Origin: Solen grandis
Lineage: Eukaryota > Mollusca > Bivalvia > Adapedonta > Solenidae
Assembly: GCA_021229015.1 (NCBI GenBank)
Contig: CM037790.1
Coordinates: forward strand, 55,524,361-55,588,360
DNA length: 64,000 nucleotides
Direction: 5' to 3'
Under the pieces are notes generated by a model. That model saw nothing but the letters and a program-made list of their open reading frames with translations. It did no database searches and was not told where the DNA came from. The translations under genes were made by a program, and so were the position numbers. This document shows positions 23,264 through 34,143 of this stretch, piece after piece; within the stretch, counting starts at the first letter, position 1; every line of letters starts with the position of its first letter.

Positions 23264-23880
23264 CGCTAAACTAGCGATATTTAACTTTAAAATCAAAATA
23301 TAACATATTAACTGAACTAAAAAAATGAAAATTTAACATTCTAAATCGACTTTTGTCTCTCTCCACATAAAGAAAAAAAGGGAAGAAAAATGTGTGCTTG
23401 ACTTTCGATTTATACTTCGATAATATGAAGTGAGGAAACGAGATATAACATTTGGGCGAACGCGTTCTTATTGAATAATGCATGGTCACTCCATTTAGTT
23501 TTCTAAGTATAGGAACTTAAATATAGAAAAAAAGGATTTTTTTTCAGCACTAACATGTAAGTATTTACATTTTACATATACACATACGTTATTTATCGAA
23601 TTTATATATTGTACTTGTTTTAAAGTAAATTGGTGCCAATCAGCTTTGGCTAAAAATTTATTCAAGAAAGTTTAATATAAATACGTTATATTTATGATAA
23701 GAACGATAGAAATAGATAATATAGTTCTGTTCCTAATCTGCTTTGTTAAAAGGGAATCGCAGTTGTTGACATTTTTGGTAAATAACATATGAAAAGATGT
23801 TCTTGAACTTTTAAAAATGAGCAAAATATGATTAGTTAATTAAGCAAAAGAAACGCTTTATGGGAGCCGTCATCTATGTG
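23264..23880. other. AT-rich spacer
   Basis: No gene. Around 23515-23640 it resembles 7250-7430 (for example ACTAACANGTAAGTA, TACATTTTA, CACATAC), so both probably belong to a low-copy dispersed repeat. Confidence 0.45.
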
Positions 23881-23899
23881 TAATCAATCAATATATAAT

Positions 23900-25300
23900 G
23901 TGTGGTCAGTGCCCAGTCTAAACTATGAGATGTAATGTGGTCTGACAGTTTAAAGAAGATCTAAAAGCAGCTAAAATGGTTTAATATTAAGTTAAAATTA
24001 AGTTGATCACTAATAAGTCTCTCATATATTTTAGATAGAGCTGGGAGTATGCTTACATGGCGGTAGTTCTTTACAATAAATGGGTCATCTTTTTTATATA
24101 TTGGAGTAACCTGAGCCTTTTTAAGATGCACAGGGAAACTTCCATTTTTTCATTTCATTTTATAAATTGGCAACTTTAACAATTGCATCCACATCTGAAA
24201 ATTCAATCTTTCTTTTGACAATATGCAAAATATTGCCTCTGTAGGTCATACGATTAGCCCGATCGATGTCGATAGAGCTGCCGATATATTAAACGTTGTA
24301 GGAAATTAATTCTCTTACCCCTTCACGAAGATTTCTCGAATATTCACACGAAGATTTCCGGAATCGATCGAGTTCTGTCACATAGTCAGCTCGGCTCTCG
24401 AAGGTAATGCATATTCATAAGCGTTTGTAACCAACCAATGTCTAGCGAATGTTCCCATGTTAAACCCGTGCACGGCAACACGATTCCCTCGTGAAAGTCG
24501 AGGCGCTTGTTTAAGCCACAACAGTTCATTAGAGAAAGTGAATTAATTTATTTTCTAGTTGCATAACAGTTGTTTTTCATTGGAGAAATACTTCAATAAA
24601 GTTGAGCACTATACCACTAGAGGAAGTGGTGCGTGCACTTCTGTTTTAGATGGCTTGTATTTAAATTTATATAAATTAGGCACTTTCTGGAAAATGTTAG
24701 AAACAGTCGAATAGGTGGTCGTGAAATTCCGTACTTGTTGATACAATTACGGTATTGCAGATAATATAAGGGATCAGGCGATTTTTTTTTAACATTTTCT
24801 TTACAGAATGTCCATCATAGATGATAAATGTAAATGATTTATTACACACTAATAGTTTCAAAATATTCGAGTTAAATTGATGTATCTGTAGTATTGCATC
24901 TTTAATATATTTTTCAACATCAGTTGTTTTTTTTAACTTTTGAAAGTGAAGATTTGGATGTCTGCATTAGATGATTAAATTTTTTTCAATACTTGTGTGC
25001 TTATTGTTTACTGGGGTTTTGTTTTCAATATCATTTGTGTTGCTATATTTACATAAATATTTTTTCACAAACTTTCTTTTGGTGTGTAATCAGTCATCAT
25101 CTTTTAATATGATATTGCTGTCATTTTCTGTTATTGCCTTTTGTGATAAGAAAGGTTTGATCATCGGCCTAAAATCTTTGCTCGCCTCCACACCTTTCCA
25201 GGAAATATGTAGATGTAGATTCTCTTTCAATTTTAGTTTTGAGGTGTCTAAATTTAGTTTTGATCTTCCAGTTTTCAGGGGTTTGTTTTTGTTGTAGAAG
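23900..25300 (-). pseudogene. Decayed LINE ORF2 (Jockey/CR1-like) fragments
   Basis: Read on the minus strand from high to low coordinates. 25205-25093 gives EASKDFRPMIKPFLSQKAI, the spacer typical just ahead of LINE RT domains. 24923-24873 gives DVEKYIKDAILQIHQFN. 24138-23995 gives the RT block HLKKAQVTPIYKKDDPF and NYRHVSILPALSKIYERL in one clean frame. Frameshifts and stops separate the parts and end the RT soon after. A 149-codon open frame at 25090-25539 covers the first part; its amino-terminal half is not recognised. It is a non-functional relic, from a different family than the LINE at 18729-19103 judging by motif wording. Confidence 0.7.
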
Positions 25301-25674
25301 TTCCACACCGTTCTTGCTGTGTATATATTTTTTCTGTATCTTCCATTCGTGTTTGGAATGTGGTTACCTTTTGGGATTTTTTCCTTCAGTAGTGCGTGTT
25401 CATCCACAACTTGTCTTAAGGAGTGGCATGAACTTGAGACAGATGTAGTGCTTCCACACTGCAGTATCACGTCAAGTGGGATGATACAACATCCAGACAC
25501 ATTATCTTGAGTCCTGACACAGTCATTGTTGAACACCAAGCAAGGGAGCTATACTAGTACCACTTTATACGACTTTGGTAAGTCCAGGCCGGGGATCGAA
25601 TACCTGTCATTTAATATGGATATTTCCTGTGTTTATATATGTTTTAAATTCGAGTCTATCCAAAATCTATAGTC

Positions 25675-26190
25675 GGATAATAGGTAGTCAATGGTTTACC
25701 TGATTTATTCAAAAGAACACATACTTCTGTTTGCGATGTTTTTGGGGGCATTTGCAGATGTCCATTGGTTCGTTTATGAAGAGAAAAACTATATTATCGA
25801 GCAAGTTTTATGATTTTAAATAATTTTAATATCCAGGATATTGACGGAGCTGTGAAACATGGAGATTGCTTTCAAAATGGCATCAATGATGTTTGTCAGC
25901 ATATTCACGATTTGTTGTGTGTATCAGGCCAGCAACCACACCATGACAGGTAATTCTAAGTAATCTATAGATTTAAAATAAACGTACCTCTTTCTTCAGT
26001 AAGAATGTATTTCGTTGACATTGCAAAATAACGTAGATTTCGGGTTTGTCACAACTGTTTGTATTTCTTACCCATTTTCAAATGAGAACATGCATACATC
26101 GTAAGATTAATATACATGTGTATTTCATAAAAAAAAATGTCAGTTAAGCATCACAACATGCCTTTTAAACTGATGCAAGATCCGACAGCA
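25675..26190 (+). pseudogene. Duplicated 5' part of the lectin-receptor gene (orphan exon 1)
   Basis: Exon 1 copy is 25859-25949 (91 nt, as in the intact gene), encoding 30 codons (MEIAFKMASMMFVSIF...) with the same donor ACAG|GTAATTCTAAG and phase 1. It differs from the first copy at 8 of 91 nt. Upstream (GGTAGTCAATGG, from about 25684) and intron 1 (CCTTTTAAACTGATGCAAGA near 26160) are also shared. No lectin, transmembrane or tail exon is visible downstream before or after the assembly gap. It is either a truncated duplicate, a gene whose other exons fall in the gap, or a first exon feeding a distant gene. The intact signal peptide and splice site argue it has not decayed long. Confidence 0.75.
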
Positions 26191-26370
26191 CGGAGTTTAT
26201 TATGATAAATGTAATCAAGAATTCACAAACGGTACAAAAAGAATTATTTATTTACGGGGGTTGTCCTAAAACGTATACGTACTATGGTTTGTGTACATTA
26301 TACCTGACACAATTTCCAAAATGCTGCTTCTGAAATTTAATAATGCACCTTTCTGGACTAAATACGAAAC

Positions 26371-26626
26371 AGACTTGACTATTTGAGTTTACCGTCGCTT
26401 CAGTAGTAACGTTATTTCAGTCATATAGCGACGTCCAGCTTATTCAAGGTGGAGGAAGACCCCGAATGTACGGAGGCATCCGGGTAGAACCACTGACCTA
26501 CAGCAAGCCAGCTGGAAGGCTTCCTCACATGAAAATCCGAATTACCCTGCCGGGATTCGAACCCACGCGGTCAGAGGCTGAGTGAGTGTTAAAGCCAGCG
26601 ACTTTACCCTCCGGCCACGGGCTTAT
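26371..26626 (-). repeat. tRNA-derived SINE, family A, copy 2 (near full length)
   Basis: On the minus strand it starts GCCCGTGGCCGGAGGGTAAA, has the B box GGGTTCGAATCCCGG, and continues through GGATGCCTCCGTACATTCGG and GGACGTCGCTATATGACTG to a tail with CAAATAGTCAAGTC. It lies inside what would be intron 1 of the duplicated lectin gene. Confidence 0.85.
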
Positions 26627-26814
26627 GAAGGCTTAACCCGTGACAATCGATCATTACAAGCGCTGAATGATAATCTATTGTTATTTTAATTACCGTTAAA
26701 AACAAATGATGTAGTTTCAAAAGTCAGAATTGCACGAGACGAAAAGATCTTCGTTACAAATCCCTACTGATTGAACACATTTAACGAGCATATCATTCAC
26801 TGCATTATTATTTA

Positions 26815-26828
26815 TTTATTCATTCATT

Positions 26829-26863
<35 letters not shown>

Positions 26864-26890
26864 TTATTTATTTATGTTTTTTTGCAATTT
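26815..26890. repeat. (ATTT)n and poly-T tract
   Basis: An ATTT/ATTC short tandem flanks an uninterrupted T30 run at 26831-26860. Confidence 0.9.
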
Positions 26891-26919
26891 TTTATTTTTT
26901 CAACATATTGAATCAAGTA

Positions 26920-27473
26920 TGTAACCCGGGGTTGTCAGATAAGAAAGACAATGGGTGTCGATAAAGATGTTTTATTCACATGGAATCGGAATAGATACAA
27001 AAAACGTAGAAACAATATATAAAGACAATATCGCGACTGACTTGCTCGTTCCAAGACTAAATGTAGACTGAGAGGGAAGAAAGATTTAGGGCTGTGACGT
27101 GATAATTTGGGCGGTTTATGTAAGTTGAAAGGTTATGTTCATGCATTCAAAGTGACCATCCATCAACTTTCACTCACTCATACATGACACTGAGCAGTTG
27201 TAAACAGTATTGAGTTAGGCGGATAATAAGAACACGATGACGCCACACAACTACTGGACAGATACAACTACCGTATATATACACATAAAAACGCGGCATC
27301 GCAGGCAGNNNNNNNNNNNNNNNNNNNNNNNNNNNNNNNNNNNNNNNNNNNNNNNNNNNNNNNNNNNNNNNNNNNNNNNNNNNNNNNNNNNNNNNNNNNN
27401 NNNNNNNNCAGCGCGCCATGTGTACCTTAACATCACTGCCGCAAATACGTAATGTCAACGTCATCATACCACA
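26920..27473 (-). repeat. Possible solo LTR, interrupted by the assembly gap
   Basis: On the minus strand, sequence ends ...GGGTTACA at 26920, preceded by AATAAAAC about 60 bp inside, and a TATATATAC box lies near 27275-27285. The other boundary (TGTGGTATG at 27473) is a guess, with no convincing target-site duplication. No retroviral genes are seen. Confidence 0.25.
27309..27408. other. Assembly gap (100 N)
   Basis: Exactly 100 N, a common placeholder for a gap of unknown size. Frames crossing it are meaningless. It lies 1.4 kb past the orphan lectin exon and could hide its partner exons. Confidence 0.99.
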
Positions 27474-27599
27474 GATTTAGACTGTCTTTTCGTAGCTCTT
27501 TTCGAAAATAGCCCTGTTCGCCGAATATAACTCTCAAGCTAAATAAGAAGCTGTAATCGTTGATGTTATTTTCTGATAAATAATGCAAAATTTAAAAAA

Positions 27600-28000
27600 G
27601 AGGTGTTATGCCCCCATAATATCAACTGAATAATGTATGCTGTTGCCAATCGCAACCTGATTACAAAATGAGAGTATCTGTGACCTTGACCACTGACCCC
27701 AAAATCAATAGGTGTCAGCTATTTGTGATGACCAACCTTCTTACACTTCCTACCAGTCTACAAAATTAGTATGATGGCTATATAAAAATATTCTACATAT
27801 ATTGATCGGAAAAAAAGTTTTTTATGTTTAAACCTTGACCTTTGATTTTCTGACATTAAAATAAATAGGGCTCATCTACATGTGATGCAAAGTTTCACTG
27901 ACAAATATGAGGCAATGGGTAAAATTGTTACGGACGGACGGACATGTGCAAAACAATATACCCCCGTTCTTCGAAGAGTGGGTGGGGAGTGGGAGGATAA
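27600..28000 (-). repeat. Dispersed repeat with GTTATGCCCCC / TATACCCCC ends
   Basis: GTGTTATGCCCCCATAATAT at the left, and GGACGGACGGACATGTGCAA with AATATACCCCCGTTCTTCG at the right, correspond to the minus orientation of the element at 30278-30967 (TTCGAAGAAGAGGGGGTATA). Related non-autonomous repeat. Confidence 0.55.
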
Positions 28001-29690
28001 TGAGTTCGTCGTTTATATATACAAACACGCAGACACGAAATCTTCATTCAGGATACAGTAGCCATGTAGTAATAAGTCTGTCCGTTCGTCTCTGCATCCG
28101 CACAGTCGGAGAGCCCTATTCATGCTAATTGGGGGACCTATTAATTCGAATAGAGCCACCCGTGTTTCTGTATTCAAAGTTGCTCTGTGTGAGCCCTTCT
28201 TCTGGAATGAGTTAAACAATTCTTATAGTTTTCTCAACATATGTGACATGCGTTTCCGTGTAAACTTCAAAAAATTACCAAACAAATATGTCACATTAGA
28301 CATATTTCATTTAGTTGGTCGGATATATCACACACATGTGACTTATACGTTCCGTTACATATACGGTTCAACAGAGCTGTGTAACGATTACTACCAGGAA
28401 TCAGTAAAACGCACATTTCTATTCTGGATAAATACATTTTCCCAGTTGATATCATTATCTCTGAAAATCCGATGTTGATATATAGATATAGACATATTCA
28501 TTAGACTAAAGCATGAACATCAAATAACACGAAATTGAGAATACGTGCAAGATATCAGTTGCCGGCGTGCCAATAGCCATGGCACGAAAGCACCCGGCTG
28601 CCGTCCTTATAACCGAGACTAAAAGCTGTCAGACGGACATCGAGCAGTAATTGAGATACTGTTTGGGACCGACACGAAACATTGTCGATAACAACGTCCT
28701 GCTTTAAGATACTGTTCAGTATTGATCACGGGTAAACTTAGAGTAAATACGTTTTATATCAAATAGAAATGAGTACCAAGGCACTCGATGGACATGCGTG
28801 TTCCAAAGTATAAGCGGAAACGTTTAATTTCCCAAAAATTGATCTACGCACCATATCGACGTTTCGATTGATTCCTCGGTTATATACATTGCAGTCGGTG
28901 TCTTTGTGTACCGGCAATCTTGTTTGTTTGTTATGTTATTTCAATTCCCAGCCATCTGATTCCAGAGGAAATGAACTCGAAGTCTCAATGCTTTTCCTTA
29001 ATCTGAATTTCCGGTGATAAATATAAGAAAAAAAATGCATACTAAAATGCAATTTCCGATGTGTTTTTTTTTTCCTTTGGAAGTATAAAACGTACTCTCG
29101 TTTTAATCTAATTTATTTAGTCTTAAATCATTACGTTCCAGAAGAGTAAATGAACGATGATCAATTATTAATAATTATTCTCATTTGCCTCCATACAAAT
29201 GTCTGTTCTTTACATATGTCAATCTTAAATTTAATTGATTTCTTGTCTTTGTATCTTAAATATTTGCAGAAATTACACATTAACCTAGTAAACAGTACGA
29301 CAAGTTGGATTGAAACCTACGTGTTCGAAAAAGCAAGTTCAAAAACAAAGTTAGATTGTTTTTCATTTTATTTTGTTTTAACATCTCATCGACATTTCAT
29401 CTATTTGGGAACATATATCTACAGGCGAAATATATTACTTAGAATCATTAATTTTCGTGAGGAGCTACTTTTCGACGATTCTATGGACGTCTTTATCCAT
29501 CAATATTAATCCTCGCAAAAACTATTTATTAATATACCTCACGTTTTCTAGAACATAATCCATGAATATATGTACTAACGAAATTGACTGTATTACATAT
29601 TCCACGAAAATTAATGCCAACGAAAATTATTGATTTTACAACATTTCGGTGGCCCTAATAGCGGCGTATGTGGTCATTATTGTGTGAGGA
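28001..29690. other. Unassigned stretch with two open frames
   Basis: Open frames of 118 codons (28122-28478, +) and 119 codons (29150-29509, +) have no motif I recognise and no splice-site context. The second is AT-rich and Leu/Ile-rich, as expected of chance frames in this composition. I do not call a gene here. Confidence 0.4.
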
Positions 29691-29694
29691 TATC

Positions 29695-29830
29695 CGGAGA
29701 AAACTCACGTGTCACGACGTGCGACCACTGTAGCATCTCACGTATGTGACAAGGAATCGAACCTGGGACGCATTGCTGCGCAGCGAAGCGCGTTACCACA
29801 ACGCTCTCCAGGCACCCTAATATACAAAAA
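29695..29830 (-). repeat. tRNA-like SINE head
   Basis: On the minus strand it reads GTGCCTGGAGAGCGTTGTGG, then a B box CAGGTTCGATTCC. It resembles a tRNA-derived SINE head. A second tRNA-like passage (TCTCAAACCTACGAGTTGCC) follows near 29996-30015. Confidence 0.45.
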
Positions 29831-30277
29831 GTTATACAGTTCTGCTATACAGCGATATTACGCTATAGCCTCGTTGCATGATGCCACAACCTGACACTTA
29901 CATCTTTCTCAACCATTCCTAGAACTGTCTTCATGCGCTGAACTCCAAGGACAACTTAGAAATACCAGTATCAACTTTTCAGTTTCGTGGACGGGTCTCA
30001 AACCTACGAGTTGCCTGTTACGGAGCAGGCAACATGACCGTTCGCATAAATAAGGGAAATTATGTCTGACCATTAGATACAGAGTCCTCATATTTAAGTA
30101 GCCTATATATAAGGTTTTACATTATGTACCTTTTTTAAAATTTTCTTTATGTTTAAAACTCGAATAAACATAGGGAAACCACATCAAAAGCAATGAGAAC
30201 ATAGATTTTAAATAAGTAATGAATATGATGTGGGGACATATATACTAAAATCAAAGGGAAAGCGAGTTATCTATTTA
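29831..30277. other. AT-rich spacer
   Basis: Nothing beyond the tRNA-like passage noted above. Confidence 0.45.
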
Positions 30278-30967
30278 TGCCCCCCCTTCGAAGAAGAGGG
30301 GGTATATTGCTTTGCTCATGTCGGTCGGTCCGTATGTCCGTCGGTCCGTCGGTCTGTCGGTAGACCAGACCTTGTCCGAGTGATAACTTGAAGTTCTATT
30401 TGACCTTTAAGTTTCAAACTTCATGTGGTTGTTGCTCATGATAAGTAGATGACCCCTATTGATTTTGGTGGCATTACCTCAAAGGTCAAGGTCACATGTT
30501 GTGTATGATAATATTTAAGTCTCAAACTTCTTGTGGTTGTTGCTCACGATTAGTAGATGACCCCTATCGATTTTGGTGTCAACCCAAAGGCAAGTTTTTT
30601 TTAAATGTCTTGCCCAGTGATAACTTCTATTTTATTTTTACTCTTAAGGTCCTAACCTCATGTAGTTGTTGCTTATAAATGTAGAAAACCCTGTTTTCAA
30701 ATTAATAAGTTGGATTCTTATAAATATTGTGTACGATTTAAGCACTGTCTGACTAATAACTCAAAATCTCATTGTGTCTGGTTTTATTTCAGTAAATGTT
30801 TAGTTCCACATTTTAGCACATTATATTTTCACTCAAATTTTTGAAGTTTGAGAATTTTTTGTGACAAGCCAACATTATGAAGGCAAACTCCTTGCATGTA
30901 ATATAGCTATATACATAGTATGGCATATGAGGGGGGGCATATATGTTTCACAAACATTTCTTGTTTT
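30278..30967 (+). repeat. Dispersed repeat with TGCCCCCC / GGGGGGGCAT ends
   Basis: It starts TGCCCCCCCTTCGAAGAAGA, continues GGGGGTATATTG and GTCCGTCGGTCCGTCGGTC, and ends GAGGGGGGGCATATATGTTT with CATTTCTTGTTTT. Internally a CTTCATGTGGTTGTTGCTCA passage is repeated (30420 and 30528), so it is also modular. Non-autonomous element of unknown class. Confidence 0.65.
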
Positions 30968-31018
30968 AACTAATCTAGAAAATAAAATTGAAACAAGCAT
31001 TAATATACATATCACTTA

Positions 31019-31205
31019 TGGTTACCCATCCATGATCATTAAATCATAATCATTTCCCTGCAAACGCTTTAAAAGACTCAAGTGCAGATACAAGCACCCA
31101 TTGACTTGGAGTTATTGGCTATTTTGCTCTAAGTTAATAAAGGCTTGCATTTACTTTAAAATTCCCACCATATCTTGATTGACGATGATGGATGGATTAC
31201 CTTAA
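31019..31205 (+). repeat. GGTAATCCATC TIR element, copy 1
   Basis: Left GGTTACCCATCCATGATCAT and right GATGATGGATGGATTACCTT are inverted. The internal block contains CATTGACTTGGAGTTATTGG and AAAGGCTTGCATTTACTT. Four more copies lie at 33415, 49253, 57456 and 62543. Confidence 0.75.
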
Positions 31206-33414
31206 GCAAACTATTTTTCTTAAAGGGTAAGCAAAAATATTTCTTTCGTAACTGATGCCTCTTAAAGGGTGATGATAATCACGTCTGCTGATGAGTAATC
31301 GTGAACGTATTTTTGGCACCCTGCGTTTCTTTTGCCCTGCAGTATATTTTGTCTTCTAGTGTAGCAGGACAATACATAAGCCCAAATAAATTCAATTAAG
31401 TTCGATTATATACGTTTATGTAAGTACTGCAAAAAGTGTTTGCATAACGAATTGTTCAGAATCTTTAGAAGTTGATATATACTTCCCCAATTTAATACGT
31501 TTTATTTTCCAGCCACAGGACAAATTCCAGAGTGTTCGATAGAGTATATTGCCTTAAGCAGATTAGTTTTGCCAGTCTGTCAAATAAAATTGGGTAGTTT
31601 TGTAGAAATTGGTTTAATTAAATTCTTTAAATTAAATAAGAATATAGTAAAATGCTCTTCGATTACAAAACCGCATTTTCAGTAATTTAAATCATTTATA
31701 TAAGGTTACAAACGTATTTCTTTATATTGTTATATTGTATATATTAATACTATATTTGTTATTTGTCTCTTGACGTCGAAACCTATTGTCGAAATTAAAA
31801 CATAAATTAAAGAAATATTCTTAGACAAATCCTTCGAAAAAACAATGTTTCTTCTTTTCTTTGACTTTTTTTCCGATTAGATATGGCTAAATGAAACGTT
31901 CTGCATCTTTGTTAGGTTTCTAATCGGCAATTAGAGGATGAATGGTCATTGTGTAATTATCTAGCTTAACTAAATTTGTGTTTTTAAATGTGTTAGCATT
32001 TGTGAATAGACTTTATAGAAAGTTACAACGTAAGCTTGCATGTTCATGTATAAGATTTATGTATTACTGTAATATTTCATAATACTTGCATAATTTCCAA
32101 TTTCATACTCATTGCAGGTAATCTCATCATTAGATAATATTTTAACACTGTAAACACTATTAAAAGCATTATATGGTTGATTTAATTATCTAACTTAAGA
32201 GGAATCAAATTCGCCTGTATGAAGTGCCCTAATTGTAATGATAAATCATCGCATAAATCACATACGTTCGGTGCGCATCGTGCATTTTGTTATTCCCAAG
32301 TTATAAACAACGTAACAAAACAATTTGTGAACACCTACGTAATTACCTTAAGCAACTGCAGATTGTAAATTTTATTATTTTGACCCGTGCTGTTATGTTT
32401 GCTGTTTTTACACCTCACGCGAATGTATTGCAGTTGAATTCATCGCCTTTGATAAGATGCTCCTGATTTGTCTGATATACCTGTATTTTCGGTGGAGCAT
32501 TTGGAGGCATCTTCAGTAACATCTGTGAACTTCCTGCTAATGATTTGTTGTTTATGATTCGGGGCAATGTGTCTTGATACACCAGTGCTTTCCCTGATAA
32601 GATCCAACTGTTTCTTGTTCAAATTATGTGATTAGCAACGTGTAGGTATCATTATCGTCAACAGTAGCTTCATCTGCCGAACACCTATGGTATGCGGCCC
32701 CTGCTGGTTTATAACAGCGTCATCTGCAACTCTTTATCGTTCTTTGCAAGAAAGGAACTACGTTACTAATTCAAAGTTTATACAAATTTAACAGGAGTAT
32801 TTTTAGACTTAGCTAATTGCATGTCTCTGATTGAAAATCGCTCTTTTTAAGCAGCTCGTTCGAGATTATTGGTAGATTTTCCTGCTCTCCCTCGAGAATA
32901 TTGATGAACTCATTGTTTCTTGACGAATGAACTCGGAAAGTGTAGTAAAAAAAACACTGTTTTTCGTAAACGCCAATTTCGAGGAAATCGTATAAGATTC
33001 CGTGTAGCGCAAATAAGTAGGTTCAGGATGTGAAGTAAGCGCATGGGCGAAGAATGAATGTTACTATAAATAGAATTTCTAAATATAGGTTTTGTTTTCT
33101 AAAAAAAGGTTCAATACCGTTCGTAACGCTTTTACCTAAGGTGGAGAAAAACACCCATTCTTATACAACCCCGGAATGTAGTCCATTGCGTTGGTAGATG
33201 GGTATTGACGTGATACACACAGATTGTTGAAAATCAAGTTCTTTGTCATTGACCATCTGTGAAGCGTCTAGTTTAAGATAACTTGAAGACATTCTCGATT
33301 TCGATTCGCTCAGCCATCTAAAAGGATATATTGCCTTTCACTGTTATGTTGATTACACAATGCTCAATAAAAAAAGTTAAATTAATGTCACATTAAAGTC
33401 ACCTAATGTAGTTT
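31206..33414. other. Non-coding AT-rich stretch
   Basis: No gene or repeat recognised; the short minus-strand frame at 32440-32622 has no domain. Confidence 0.5.
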
Positions 33415-33614
33415 TTAATGTAATCTATCCATCATTTAACTAAAATCGTGTTCTTTCAAATGCTTACAAAGACTTCAGTGCAGATGTAAGCATACATTAA
33501 CTTGGAGTTATAGGCTGTTTTGCTCAAAATCTATAAAGGTGTGCATTTCTATGAAATTCCCACTAACACTTGATTGACCTTGATCACAATTTAATGAGAG
33601 ATGGACTACCTTAA
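33415..33614 (+). repeat. GGTAATCCATC TIR element, copy 2
   Basis: Left TAATGTAATCTATCCATCAT and right TTAATGAGAGATGGACTACC; internal GACTTCAGTGCAGATGTAAG and CTTGGAGTTATAGGCTG. Confidence 0.75.
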
Positions 33615-34096
33615 TTTAGTTTACTCACTACGTATTATCGTTACGAGAGTAATTATTGGTACAAATTTTTCACATGCTGGAGAATGTCGGAATAACTGTG
33701 ACCGATAAAGTTTGAAAGACAAACAGAAAAAGCGAATAACTCAAAACTATTGTTAGTTTAGTTATGGGCCTTGTGCATAACATTTCCTTTTATCAGGTTC
33801 TGTTCATCAATGAATTTTCATTTCAATACCATGAATAGAGCAAGTGTTATGGTAGAATAAAAATGCGACAGACAGAAGACGGAGTGATCACTATGTGTCA
33901 TCTCTTTTAACACCAGGTGAAAGACGTATATGACTGAAGAGCCACATTATCATAGGATTTGGAACTGTTTTAAAGTCATTTTGCGGAAAGAACTGCGAAC
34001 TATTGCCTAATAATTGACATGATTTTTGCCAATGGCAGAAGTACAGCACGTATCAAACGAACAAGAAACCCTTCAGCAGCAGAATGCTCGAAATCT
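33615..34096. other. Non-coding spacer
   Basis: Nothing recognised. Confidence 0.45.
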
Positions 34097-34098
34097 AG

Positions 34099-34138
<40 letters not shown>

Positions 34139-34143
34139 TTTTT
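34097..34143. repeat. (TA)n followed by poly-T
   Basis: TA dinucleotides run directly into about 23 T. The same compound arrangement occurs at 62804-62870. Confidence 0.95.

Noticed and set aside
25090..25539. 149-codon minus-strand frame as a host gene
   Set aside because: Its carboxy-terminal part reads as the spacer ahead of a LINE reverse transcriptase, and RT fragments follow on the same strand.
27174..27467. Open frames across the N block
   Set aside because: They exist only because N was translated as X.
28122..29509. 118- and 119-codon frames as genes
   Set aside because: AT-driven composition, no motif, no splice partners.
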